Source: Fonsecaea monophora
Taxonomy: Eukaryota; Ascomycota; Eurotiomycetes; Chaetothyriales; Herpotrichiellaceae
Direction: 5' to 3'
NCBI RefSeq assembly: GCF_001642475.1
Contig: NW_019174010.1
Location: forward strand, 1-64,000
DNA length: 64,000 nucleotides
Positions 23,403 through 33,652 of the stretch are shown in pieces. Position 1 is the stretch's first letter; each line of letters starts with the position of its first letter. Below the pieces are notes generated by a model. The model ran no database searches. It was not told the origin of the DNA and was given only the letters and a program-made list of their open reading frames with translations. Both the position numbers and the translations under genes were made by a program.

Positions 23403-24459
23403 GCGTGTCGTAGAGGAGAATGGCGTCCTTGGATGAGCAAAACGTGCATGTAGTTCCCATTGAGGGCGACAGGGGCAGTTTTGTGTACTTGTATCTGGAA
23501 AAGATCGAATCGTCTAGAGAGGCCATGAGACACGATTGCATCACGCTCGGGCACTATCCAAGGGAGGCCAGATCCGAAGACGGTCTGAGTGGTGGAATGC
23601 AACTTCAAACCTTCTATCCAAACTCCACAGTCAAATCTTGGACCAGCAGCGCCGTGCCAGTGTCCAACCTGATAAGGCCGTATCGAGAAGAATCTGCGCT
23701 GGACAACATCGGCGTTGCCGTTGGTAAATTGGCAAAGATCGGACATCGGGCCCCAAAACGACATGCCTTTCGGCGCCGTCCTTTCATATCGCGCACCTCG
23801 GAAGAATCGTGCCGAAAAGCTTTCATCTTTCAAGGGGGATACAAAAAGCCAGGCAGCAGGCGAAGCCTTTCAAGGGCTGATCTGGTTTCAGCTTGCGCTG
23901 CCTGTGATCGGCCAAGTCTCGGTGCCAAGGGGTTTCTGTGGTACCCAAGATGCGCATGGCATGACAAAGTTAGACGTGGAAAATACGAAATACGATAAGA
24001 GACCAAAAGATCTTTCTCGAAGCGCCACTGACATCAATCCATTATGGAAGTGGAAGTGCATGTGGCGACAGCCTCATGAGCCTCGGCTTAGAGAAAATCT
24101 GTACACGGAAAAGAGATGATCCGATCATGTGGGTCACAGGCTTGCATAAGCAAACAATCCAATCACAGCCTCGCAGTCCAGATGTGATGCAGAATTCAAC
24201 ACATGTGCACATGCACACATGGCTAGTAATCACAGATATAGCAATTACCTAGGCAATCAATGCGCAATTTTGGGACACGCTATCAAAATACTTGGTACTA
24301 CCCCTAACAACAATCGGGGGTTTGACCCGGTCAAAGGAAGGAGATAACCAGAACAGGAATCATTCCCTAGACATGTTACGCACTATCTGCAAGGAGTAGA
24401 GCAGTACCCCAAAAGATCTGCTACCGTGCCACGAGTGGCTCCCTCTCCCTCATCCCCCT
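23403..24459. other. Intergenic, MFS promoter side
   Basis: 1.06 kb upstream of the MFS gene and downstream of the AtuA gene. Opposed frames of 192 and 144 codons overlap here; neither shows a domain, so no gene is called. Confidence 0.45.
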
Positions 24460-26370
24460 TCACAACATGCTCCTCCTTTCCTTCTTGACAGCAGCGGCCT
24501 CGTCCAAGATCTTTTCCGGTACATCCACCACCTTGTCCCGAATGTAGTCCGCAAACCCCTTGCCCAATGCGTCCAACAAGCGACAGCTACTCACACCTCG
24601 GCCCAAGGGTCCATAGATGACAAAATGCACGGCCCAGATATGTGGGAACTCCATCCTCTCGATGAAAAAGTCGTCCCTCCAGTCGTCACCCATGAGCTCT
24701 TGCAGTCGAGCCCGCGTCATGAACGTCTGCAGCCAGGGGTAGTGCTCGGGGCGACGGACGAAGATGCCAAAGTTGATGTTCGCTCCCTTATCTCCTGAGC
24801 GGGCGAGGGCCACATCTCCGAGACGTGCTTTGCGCGTGGGTCCAAAGGAGGCGAGGTCGACGGGGTGTGCGGTCTCGTAATTTTCACGAGGTGCGAGTTT
24901 CTGATACCGTGGAGGGTGGCCGGCGTCTGCAGTTTGCGCATCTGTTCCGTCCGCGGCCAGGATGGCCACGCCCTCTTTCAAATCGTTCTGCGGGTACAGA
25001 GCCGGGTAGAAAGCGAGGTAAGACTTTGGAAGTGCAGTGCGGAGGTCCAGAGAGAGATGGAAGCCCGAGAAATGCTGCATCCCGATTTCGCCCATCACTT
25101 TCAACAGTCCATATATGGCCGCCTCCGTGTCGGCCTGGATGAACAGTCTGCAGTACGTGGTGCTGGAGAACTGCGATCTCGGGTTCGCCTGTGGAGTTCC
25201 TAGGATCTGGAAGTCCAGAAGCTGGAACTGATCAATGAGACCCCTCTCTTTGAGAGCATGCCGCATCTGCATCTCGGAGAGTTTCCATTTCTCAGCTGTT
25301 GCATACCCGGTGGCGTTGGTAAGTATCTGTGCCTCGTAACCTCCATGGTAAAAGATGGCCAACTTCGTGGTTGGAGGAGGTGGGTATCCTCTAATGTTTG
25401 ACAGCTTGACTCTGTCCTTGCCGACTTGCTCGATTTTGATGTTTGTCGTGTCGGCAGAGACATCCGAGTTCAGGTATGTGCCTCCCTGAAGCTCGTATAA
25501 GAACTGACACTTCATGTTGTCCTCATTGACAAGGCCCTTGGTCCCGTCGTGCTTGGTGATGACTGAGGTTCCGTCATCTGCAATCTCTGCTATCCCGAAT
25601 GATAGATCCACAAAAGTCTCAAGAGGGTACTCGTCGAAGCCCGCGAAATTCGACCCTGTCGCATAGGCCGAACATTCGATCAGATGCCCTGCCACTAGTG
25701 CTCCGGCCAGTCGGTCGTAATCTGTATCCGACCACTTGTGCCAGTACCAAGCTGCTCCGATGACTGGGGACGCGTCTGCAACTCTTCCGCAAATAATGAC
25801 ATCGGCACCTAGCTCGAGGCCTTTGACAATGGCTCGTGCACCTAGGTATGCATTTGCACTCACGATAGGCTTCCCCTTGGTGTCCAATAAGTCTGTCGCA
25901 TGTTCTGCCAGCGAGACTTTGTCGTTCTCTCCGTCCAAGTGCTGTGGCAGTTTACCTGTCTTCTCGAGACTGGTTCTGACTTCCTCGACCAAGTCATCAC
26001 CGTACACATAGGCGATCTTCAGGTCCAGACCTCGGTCATTGGCGAATTTCTGCGCCTTCTTCGCCAAACCCTTTGGATTCAATGCTCCACCGTTAATAAT
26101 GATCCGGATTCCTTTCTCCTTGATGACATCTAGTGTCTGCTCAAGGCCGTCCCAGGCAGTCGGTTCCCAGCCATCATGCTTACCCGCTGCCATCTTCTCC
26201 GCATTTTCAGCCAGATTCATCTCGGCGAGGTAGTCGCCAGTGATGAAGTCGACAGGTCCATAAGTGGCCTGGCGCCGCATCTGGTACCCTGGGTCGCCAC
26301 GTGCTCCGGAGCAGTTGGCAATCCGACAGGGTCGAGTCGCGGGTGTCGAGCCTGGTCCTGGATCGCCCAT
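24460..26370 (-). CDS. AtuA family (DUF1446) acyl-CoA catabolism protein
   Basis: A single exon of 636 residues. The first two thirds are the AtuA/DUF1446 domain: GDYLAEMNLAENAEKM, IRIIINGGALNPKGLAKK, VSANAYLGARAIVKGLELGA, DVIICGRVADASPVIGAA. The last third is the AtuA-like ferredoxin-fold domain: KARLGDVALARSGDKGANIN, then FGIFVRRPEHYPWL. The fusion of both domains is normal in fungi. AtuA belongs to the acyclic terpene utilisation (citronellol/geranyl-CoA) operon of Pseudomonas, where its exact reaction is unsettled. Here it sits head-to-head with a family III CoA-transferase. The start at 26370 is the first ATG of the frame; the conserved region begins near residue 14, so the protein is nearly full length. 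Confidence 0.88.
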   Translation of the reverse strand: MGDPGPGSTPATRPCRIANCSGARGDPGYQMRRQATYGPVDFITGDYLAEMNLAENAEKMAAGKHDGWEPTAWDGLEQTLDVIKEKGIRIIINGGALNPKGLAKKAQKFANDRGLDLKIAYVYGDDLVEEVRTSLEKTGKLPQHLDGENDKVSLAEHATDLLDTKGKPIVSANAYLGARAIVKGLELGADVIICGRVADASPVIGAAWYWHKWSDTDYDRLAGALVAGHLIECSAYATGSNFAGFDEYPLETFVDLSFGIAEIADDGTSVITKHDGTKGLVNEDNMKCQFLYELQGGTYLNSDVSADTTNIKIEQVGKDRVKLSNIRGYPPPPTTKLAIFYHGGYEAQILTNATGYATAEKWKLSEMQMRHALKERGLIDQFQLLDFQILGTPQANPRSQFSSTTYCRLFIQADTEAAIYGLLKVMGEIGMQHFSGFHLSLDLRTALPKSYLAFYPALYPQNDLKEGVAILAADGTDAQTADAGHPPRYQKLAPRENYETAHPVDLASFGPTRKARLGDVALARSGDKGANINFGIFVRRPEHYPWLQTFMTRARLQELMGDDWRDDFFIERMEFPHIWAVHFVIYGPLGRGVSSCRLLDALGKGFADYIRDKVVDVPEKILDEAAAVKKERRSML

Positions 26371-27132
26371 CTTGGTAGATGGAAGTTGAACACACTACAA
26401 AGTCCGAATCAAGATAGTTGGCAACTGTTGGATGTGTCAACTCAGACTTCTCCCGAAATCTGAGTCCAAAGTGTAGTTCTCGACTTGGCTTCCTATTGCC
26501 AAGTAAACGCTGAGGCAGTCCTGACAATAGGCTGTCGTCTAGGATGTCGTTCAGTCGAAAATGGGAGACTTTTTCCTTGTCCACAAAGATGTAAGAAGCG
26601 TAGTTGTTGTCTTCATGACGACGACACAATCCTTCCTGATCGTATAGGTGTGATGCCGCTATTCCGAGAGCGTCTGAATCTACCTCTTGAGGTATTCCGA
26701 GGCACCAACTGAAGGGATCGGCGGTTCTGGTGGTTCTACTCCTCGGCTTCGTGAGCGCTGACTCGTAGAATACCAATCATGTTCTCGCCGTCCCCCAAGT
26801 CCCTCTTTCTACCCCTCTCCACTTGGTGATGGTGGGGACGGAGCGACGGGGGTTATTCCATGAATTCGAGTCAGATACAAGGAGCCCTGCGAACCGCCTC
26901 TCTAGAGGTACTTTTGGCATCGTCGCTGATCCGAGGTTCCCTGTGCCTGTGGTCGTCGAGGAGAGATCGTTTCAAGAAAGACATCGGACTGCATCGGTGA
27001 GAGTAATAGATACGTCCATGACAGAACATGTATAGTCTCTTCCACCTCTACCACCCATCTTTTTAAAAGCCCTATCTGTCTTTGGAAATTGGGTTTCGAC
27101 CACGGACCGGACACGGTTAACAAACGGCCATC
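26371..27132. promoter_or_regulatory. Divergent promoter, AtuA / CoA-transferase
   Basis: A 762-base spacer between two head-to-head genes. It lacks the TCGGCCGA motif found at 5-15 kb, so this pair is probably under another control. No clear palindrome was identified. Confidence 0.45.
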
Positions 27133-28941
27133 ATGGGTAGCGTCGATGCCGCGCCATCGGATGTCATATCGTCCTATTCCGTCCCTGCTGAGTCCAAGAA
27201 GCTGTTGACCAGCGCATTGCTGGAGAATCCCAAGATCGCAAAGGACATTCCTCGGGAAGCTCATGAATTCGCATCGCGCGTCACCTTCAAGGGTACCGAC
27301 CTTCCCTCAATCCCCATCAATTGGCGATTCGCCGAGTCTGCGGCGAGTCTGAAAGCCTTTGAAGCATGCATCGTCTACGCGCTGGTGAAGCGCAAATACA
27401 ATGTGGAACTCACAGGGGCCGAGATCAATACGGACCATGCCCAGCTGTTCTTCATGTCGACGCTTCTCTGGCAGATTCACCCAGACACGGACCGCACCAT
27501 CTCCATGTCCAAGAATATCGACAAGTTGGACGACATAATCCCCAACTACGACTTCCACAAAATGGCATCGAGTTTGTACAGGTCTTGCGTGACCAATATC
27601 TACCAGACGAAAGATGGTCGCTATTTTCACTTGCATGGGAGCATGAATCCAAAGCCATCGCTCGATAGCATCGGCTTCCCTGAAGATCGACCTGAGCTCA
27701 AGACCTGGGAGGAGGCGATGCAGCCCTTCATTGAGAAGTTGGCTACCATCGATTCGGCCGAGATGCAGCACCTCGCATCCGACGTCTATAAGCAAGCCGG
27801 GGTGATAGCAGAGACCGTGGACTCCTTCCGAGCCACTGAACACGGCAAGGCAAATGCGCATGTCGGGCTCTTCGAGATCCATCCCGCCCCGAATCCTGCG
27901 CAGAAGCCTTCTTGGTGGCCGTCGACTCCTCAGACTTCGGCAGCCAGGCCTCTAGCTGGGCTCAAGGTCATCGACCTGACACGTGTTATTGCCGCACCAG
28001 CTGTGACTAGGGGTCTGGCCGAACTGGGGGCAAGTGTCATGCGCGTTACCTCCCCGAATCTTGTAGATTTCAGTGGGCTACACGTTGACCTCTCCTGGGG
28101 CAAATGGCAATGCAGTCTCGACCTGAAGACCGAAGAGGGAAAAGAGAAGCTCCGAAATCTAATAAAAGAAGCAGATGTCGTAGTTCAAGGCTATCGGCCG
28201 GGTGTGCTCGATAAGTATGGCTTCGGCCAACAGGGGATCATCGACTTGGTCAAAGATCGGGAACGTGGCATCATCTCGGTTCGGGAGAACTGTTACGGCT
28301 GGAACGGTCCTTGGTCATACCGCTCGGGATGGCAGCAGATCAGTGATGCATGCGTGGGGATTTCTGCCGGCTTTGGCAAAGCTATGGGTTTGAAGAACAA
28401 CGAGGCGGTTACTCCTGTCTTCCCCAATAGTGACTATATGACAGGCATTGCCGGAGTGACGGGGATCTTGAGCGCTTTGATGAGACGTGCAGAGGAAGGT
28501 GGTAGTTTCAAGGTGGATGTCGCACTGAACTATTACAACCAATGGCTTGCAGATTCCGTGGGAGAGTACCCCGAGCCCGTCTGGCATGACGTCTGGAAGA
28601 GGAACGGAAACCAAGTCTTCCGGTGAGTTTTCTTGACACGATCTCTTGCCCTCCCGACAGTGAATTGGCACTAAACTTACTGGGTCATCAGGTGTTACCA
28701 CAACATGAACTACCTCATCCCTCGGTATATGGGAATGCTCATGAAGAACAGCCAAATCCTCCATCCGTCTTTTTTTGAAGATAGGCCGAGCAAAGCCATC
28801 GATGCCGTCGTGCGTACAATCAAACCAATCATCAAATTTACCGACGACCAGGTCCGGCTAGGTTATAATGTAGGCACCAGAGGCAACGGTAAAGACGCCC
28901 CACGGTGGCCGGAGGATCTGATGACGGAGGTTGTGCAGTAA
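27133..28941 (+). CDS. CoA-transferase family III (CaiB/BaiF type)
   Basis: Exons 27133-28622 and 28692-28941 give 579 residues. A long N-terminal region (to about residue 270) is a reduced first half of the family. The classic CaiB block then starts: LAGLKVIDLTRVIAAPAVTR, GLAELGASVMRVTSP, SLDLKTEEGKEKLRNLI, ADVVVQGYRPGVLDKYGFG. The catalytic Asp, which forms the acyl-CoA thioester intermediate in this family, is probably Asp434 in NSDYMTG. The enzyme would move CoA between carboxylic acids in the cytosol, mitochondrion or peroxisome; I see no clear targeting signal. The 69-base intron splits an Arg codon. Divergent from an AtuA gene, it suggests activation of a branched or terpenoid acid. 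Confidence 0.88.
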
Positions 28942-30234
28942 GAAGACGGCTGTACGAATCCGTATGAGTTATGTTCAGGACTCGCGAGCGAGAAGGACTT
29001 TGGGCGATTTGTTGAAGGCGCCGTGCATGGCTGTAAGGAGCGTCTGGGTGCAGTCTAGCCTCACAAGAGCCACGAAATAGGTAGAAGCCGCGTCAAAACG
29101 AAGCCAACAGGGGCATAGACCGTTGGCAAAACCTTCCTAGGGCATCATAAAGCCATGTTTATGCAAGATAGGACCACGTTCATTTTCAAAACCTTGTTAA
29201 GGCCGTACCGAGTGACGAGCAGGAGATGTCGTCGTAATCGCGCATTGGGGCGCACATTGATCTAGTCAGGGGTCGGAGAATTAGGCTGGTGGCGCTGCCA
29301 CTGCGAAGGTATAAGTTCTTGCGTTAGCACTCTGTGAGATTTCCAGACTCATCTCATCTTGCTCAACGACATGTCTCCAAGTAACGAGGGATATTCCTCA
29401 ATATCCACGCTCCTTTGCTAGATTGTGCAGCATGAATATCTGCCACTTACCATGACCTGCTTCCTTTGAAGCAACACGACTTTAGCATGGAGTGACGAGT
29501 GAAGCTTACCACATGCGAGCAGGATGTGTGTTTTGAAATGAGGTGATGTTGTTCAGTTTCCCTTTTGGTGGTTGTGCAGAATGTCATGAGATGCCGAGTT
29601 GCCCCTGTCATTCTGTCATTTGAAGCTGCTGACATAATTAGTGTCTCGGCGAACCTTCCACTAGATGTAGGTACAAGTACTCGGTATCGAGCATCATCCC
29701 TTCCGTCCTCTTTGCTTCTCACTGCCTTTCATGTTAGTTCTCATCGTCTTCTGTGTTATTCGGATTTGCTGGTCCGCCTGACGATCCATCTTTTCATTTG
29801 GCTCTACGTTTTGACCACTATTGCGCACCAGCAGTCTCATGATTGGTGAGGTACGGAATGAAATTCCCTCTTTTGCGCGATTTCGGGCATAGCCGCCGAG
29901 GGCTCGGCGTATCCGTGGTGTGATGTCGCTGCAATGCCCGGTAACGTGATGCGTTTTTTCAATGCCGGTACTTGGAGCTGTACGTGATGTAGATCATGGT
30001 TTCATTTAGCCGAACCCGTCATTGTTCAGACCGCGTGATATACCCAATCCTACGGCGTGTTATTGCTTCTTTACATTGATAGAGTTTTCCATATAAAAGG
30101 ACTTGGCTCTCACCATTTTTCAAGCCTCGTTATCGTTCGCTATCTATCAAGCACAGAACCAAAACACATCTACTACTGCAATCGAATTGATAACCGCCAA
30201 AGCAACTATTGGCAACCAGAAACCCCACGACACA
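28942..30234. other. Gene-poor spacer
   Basis: 1.3 kb, AT-rich in its second half, holding the promoter of the 30.2 kb gene. Two similar stretches AAAACCTTCCTAGGGC and AAAACCTTGTTAAGGC occur at about 29130-29220. No gene seen. Confidence 0.45.
30092..30098 (+). promoter_or_regulatory. TATA box of the GWPGLG protein gene
   Basis: TATAAAA about 140 bases before the start codon of the next gene, which suggests a strongly or inducibly expressed gene. Confidence 0.5.
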
Positions 30235-30792
30235 ATGACTAAAATGACCTGGAATCCACTCAGCCACCACCACTCAGACACCCCGGCCGGCACCGAGAAT
30301 CCAGTCGCTGAAGAGACACATCATAGGCGTGACTCAAAGCTGAGTCACATCATGGACTCAATCCGGCACTCGCTTGCCCATGAACATGAGAAGCTCCCTA
30401 GCGAGAGCCAAGCTCAAGACCAAAATCCCGTCTCCGCAAATGGGGAATCGGGCAACAACGGCTCGCTCAGTCCGTCCTTGCAGGCTGTGGCCTCGTCTAA
30501 ACTCAATGAGAACAATATGGGTGAACATTCCCACGAGGCCGAAGATAGCTGGGGTTGGCCAGGTCTTGGTACTTACTCAAGCGCCTCCGAAGCTCCCAGA
30601 AGGGAAAGTCTCCGCACAGCATCCACCGACTCAGGTGCTCCGTCGACATCCAGACAAGACTCAGCGCCAAAGGCAAAGGAGTCTGAACCGCCAAGGAGAC
30701 CATCAACCATATCCCAGGCCAGCAAGAAGAGCCACGACACTCAAAGTGGTTGGCCAGGTCTAGGATCCTTCCCAGAAGACACCGAGAATTAA
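30235..30792 (+). CDS. Small disordered protein with two GWPGLG motifs
   Basis: A single exon of 185 residues from the ATG at 30235 (MTKMTWNPLS). The protein is hydrophilic, rich in Ser, Glu, His and Pro, with no membrane segment or signal peptide. Two copies of a Trp motif, GWPGLGTY (107-114) and GWPGLGSF (172-179), are the only hydrophobic patches, each preceded by a Ser/Asp-rich stretch. The spacing suggests paired short linear motifs that dock to a partner. An in-frame ATG at 30103 lies only a few bases after the TATA box and is probably not used. I do not recognise the family; a stress- or development-related protein is only a guess. Confidence 0.65.
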   Translation: MTKMTWNPLSHHHSDTPAGTENPVAEETHHRRDSKLSHIMDSIRHSLAHEHEKLPSESQAQDQNPVSANGESGNNGSLSPSLQAVASSKLNENNMGEHSHEAEDSWGWPGLGTYSSASEAPRRESLRTASTDSGAPSTSRQDSAPKAKESEPPRRPSTISQASKKSHDTQSGWPGLGSFPEDTEN

Positions 30793-31278
30793 CGGATCCG
30801 GGGCGGAAGACATTCACGAATCGAAGCGAGTCCTGCAACTACTTGTTCCTTGTATTTCCCGAAGCACAGTTCCAGACTTTTGTGTGGTGCGTTGAGCGAA
30901 GATATTTGAAGCTACGCCGATTACGCCGGCGGGACGACGCACGAGACCCTGATGGTGGGTTTGGAGTTTCTACTACATAAGTCCGACATCAAGTCAAGTT
31001 GGATAAAAAGCCATCCTGGCGAGGCTGTTTGTGATAGCGCTCAGTTACGAGTACTAGTACTAATTACAATGAATTCTATCGAAAAGAATCTTTTACTCAC
31101 AGCATTCTCATCTATAAGTAAAGGGTACAGTATCAGATGCACGAATACCTCTTTAGGTAGGGATGTAGATCAACCTGGTTACCTGGTATCGAATACAATT
31201 CGTCTCCTGATAGAATCTTTCAATTGACTCAAACCCCCTTGTCCTCAACCCTCGCTGATGTACTTGTACTCGATTCTA

Positions 31279-31294
31279 CCAAGTACATACTTGG
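31279..31294. repeat. Inverted repeat CCAAGTA-CA-TACTTGG
   Basis: Perfect 7-base arms with a two-base spacer. One of several CAAGTAC-type inverted repeats between 31 and 40 kb. Confidence 0.7.
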
Positions 31295-32794
31295 TACGAG
31301 GACAAGCACGTTTACCTCATTTTGTCACTTTCCAGGGCCCTGTGCCGTGTTGACCCAATCTTCTTCCTACAAGTAGCATGATCTGTGCCGCCCTTGAGTC
31401 GTCATCGACCGTTCTCGAAGCAGATGACAAGCAGCTCAGCTACTCGAGAATTCCACAAGCTCATCCGTAGCGGACCGGACTCACCACGAGCTGTGTCACC
31501 GCGACTGCCTGTTCTGCCCCAGGCGCCTTGACTGGCGGAGTACTTCTTGACCTTGGTGGCGGCTGAAGCTTTGTCCTTTCGGCAGTGGAGTCCGCCTCCA
31601 TCTCTTCCGTGAGGTCAATGAATAGCACTTGATCAAGGCTGGGCATTCAATCTCCCTCCCTTGTCTCGCCATTTGTCGTAGTCGATACTGCTCCATGTAT
31701 TCCATTCTGCGCCAGACACGTCGCCACTACCCTATCCGGCTCACCGCCCAGCAATTCCGCGACACAGAAGCCATCACCTCATTTCATGAACCTTGCCACG
31801 ACAGGGGACTGCAGACCCATACAAGTACAGGTAGTGTGACGGCAGCTTCCATTTGATCCTCATCATAACTGTTGTTCTGGAGAAACGACAGTTCCCGACA
31901 CGGCTAGAATATGGAAGAAAAAGAAGAAAAGTGGACAACCGTAGCCCAGTAGAAGGAAACGAGGCATAGGACTAGAGGTAGGAGGAGTGGCACAACAACA
32001 GACAGACTGAAGCTAGGAGGATGGGCGTGCTTTAGGGTAGCCCAGGTATGACGATTCGTGGGCAAACGTAGACGTCTGGTCTTGTTTCTGTCCTGTGCTT
32101 GGCCGTCGGAAGGAGGCAACACAGTGCCCTATGCAGGTGGCGAGACGGGGAGGTAGTATGTAGGTTCGGGTAGAGGACAGGCTTCGACCGTTAGCGCCGT
32201 GGGCCATTTGTTTGTAGCTTGACAACGGAAACCCTGCGGAGAATGCTGTCGACTACCAGATTGGCTCAAAGGTGAAGAAAGCAGGGATGTGAGCCAACAA
32301 AAGTAGAAATGAATTGTAATAGATTCGACATTGTTTTCTGTCAACTTCCGCTAGATTCCTGTTTGATGTTGGATGGGCGCAGGCTGAAGGTCGTCTTGAT
32401 GCAGGCGGTATTCTCGATGATTCTCGATTGTAATGACTGGAAGAGTGTCCCATATGGTGTCCTTTCGTGGCGTCCTGCAAGCCAGTGCCGTTGATACCCT
32501 GCCCAATAGGCGGTTGATGTCCGTGAGTGTGCCTGGGAGATGTTGTGCGGGGAAGCTGCCCGCCCAGCCACGACCTAGAACTTACTGTGGCCCCTGCGCT
32601 CCAAGTGCCCGAAATTTCCAGACACATCTATGGGTCAATACTTGTAATGACGCTGCATTCTGCATTGATTCTCCTTTCACATGATGGGTTTCTATCACAT
32701 TGCCCAACCGTGATCGTCAGGTCACCACCCATCATTGCGGGGCCTTGTCGCCTCAGAGTAGGCAGCACCATTCTACAAATGGAAGTGACAAAAG

Positions 32795-32802
32795 TTCGAG
32801 AA
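32795..32802 (+). promoter_or_regulatory. Heat-shock element core
   Basis: TTCGAGAA is a TTC-nn-GAA inverted repeat, the core bound by heat-shock factor, 130 bases before the TATA box of the Hsp20 gene. Only two perfect units are present. Confidence 0.45.
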
Positions 32803-32923
32803 TCCAAAAGCGGAATCGACTGAACTCTCTAGAAATCTCACGCCATTTCTGCATATTTCGACATCCGGGGTGTTGTCAAGGTGAGTTCCACCCTCTATGG
32901 TACAAACCTAGGGACCTCAGGTC

Positions 32924-32929
32924 TATAAA
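32924..32929 (+). promoter_or_regulatory. TATA box of Hsp20 gene 1
   Basis: TATAAA, about 155 bases before the start codon; TATA promoters are typical for stress-induced fungal genes. Confidence 0.55.
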
Positions 32930-33082
32930 TCATACCTCATCTCTCCCCCATCAGACAGTCTTTCAGCAGACCAGATCAGAACATCAAAACACTTCATGTC
33001 TAATACCCTTCGAAGACTTCCACACCGAGTTACTCCAACAATCTCGCACGTCACCAAGCCAAAGCGAACTCAAACAAGAAAC

Positions 33083-33652
33083 ATGGCTCTCTTCCCGCGC
33101 ATCCCATCCTCATTCGGTCCCTACCGCTCCGAGCTGGGACCATTCTTCAACCTCTTCAACGACACCTTCTCCGAGCTCCAGAAGCTGTCTGACAACGCAT
33201 CCCGGACCTTTGCGCCCAAGTTCGACGTCAAGGAAGCCAAGGACAGCTACATCCTCGAGGGCGAGCTGCCCGGCATCGACCAAAAGGATGTCATCATCGA
33301 GTTTGCCGACGAACAGACCCTCACCGTGAAGGGCCGAACCGAGAGCTTTAGAGAAGAAGGCAGCAAACCCAGCGCTACCGCCGGCGGCGAGGGCAAGAAA
33401 GAAGAAGCCGCCGCATCCGGCAGCAAAGAAGTGGCCACCACGGGCTCCAAGGAGGTCGCAAAGTCGGAGCCCCAGCACACTTACTGGGTGTCGGAGCGCA
33501 GCGTGGGTGAATTCGCGCGTTCCTTCTCCTTCCCCAACCCAGTCGACCACGAGAGAGTCAAGGCCAGCATGAAGAACGGCATTCTGAGCATCGTGGTCCC
33601 CAAGCTGCAAAAGGCCAAGTCGGCCAAGAGGATCGAAATCAGCCAGGAGTAA
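33083..33652 (+). CDS. Small heat-shock protein (Hsp20/alpha-crystallin), copy 1
   Basis: A single exon of 189 residues. A short N-terminal arm (MALFPRIPSS) is followed by the alpha-crystallin domain: FAPKFDVKEAKDSYILEGEL, PGIDQKDVIIEF, LTVKGRTE, then EFARSFSFPNP and MKNGILSIVVPK. Between the strands lies a 45-residue Gly/Ala/Lys/Ser-rich insertion (about residues 96-132), typical of filamentous fungal Hsp30. The protein should act as an ATP-independent holdase for unfolding proteins in the cytosol. The start is the ATG before ALFPRIP in the context AAACATGG; an in-frame ATG at 32996 would lie in the leader. The promoter has a TATA box and a heat-shock element. Confidence 0.93.
   Translation: MALFPRIPSSFGPYRSELGPFFNLFNDTFSELQKLSDNASRTFAPKFDVKEAKDSYILEGELPGIDQKDVIIEFADEQTLTVKGRTESFREEGSKPSATAGGEGKKEEAAASGSKEVATTGSKEVAKSEPQHTYWVSERSVGEFARSFSFPNPVDHERVKASMKNGILSIVVPKLQKAKSAKRIEISQE

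Larger units (their letters stand above)
30793..33082. other. Gene-poor spacer with GTAC-rich elements
   Basis: 2.3 kb with no convincing gene. It includes GAGTACTAGTACTAATTAC near 31049, TGTACTTGTACT near 31259, and the inverted repeat at 31279-31294. The right end is the promoter of the first Hsp20 gene. Confidence 0.5.

Noticed and set aside
23420..23998. 192-codon open frame on the plus strand upstream of the MFS gene, overlapping a 144-codon frame on the other strand
   Set aside because: Both frames lack any domain or plausible splice partner, and they overlap each other and the MFS start; treated as chance frames.
27745..27760. TTCGGCCGAG as a further site of the cluster motif
   Set aside because: It lies inside the CoA-transferase coding region, so it is more likely codon-driven.
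31461..31705. Two overlapping minus-strand frames (61 and 69 codons) that look like pieces of one small gene
   Set aside because: Joining them would need a frameshift; no valid intron was found between them.
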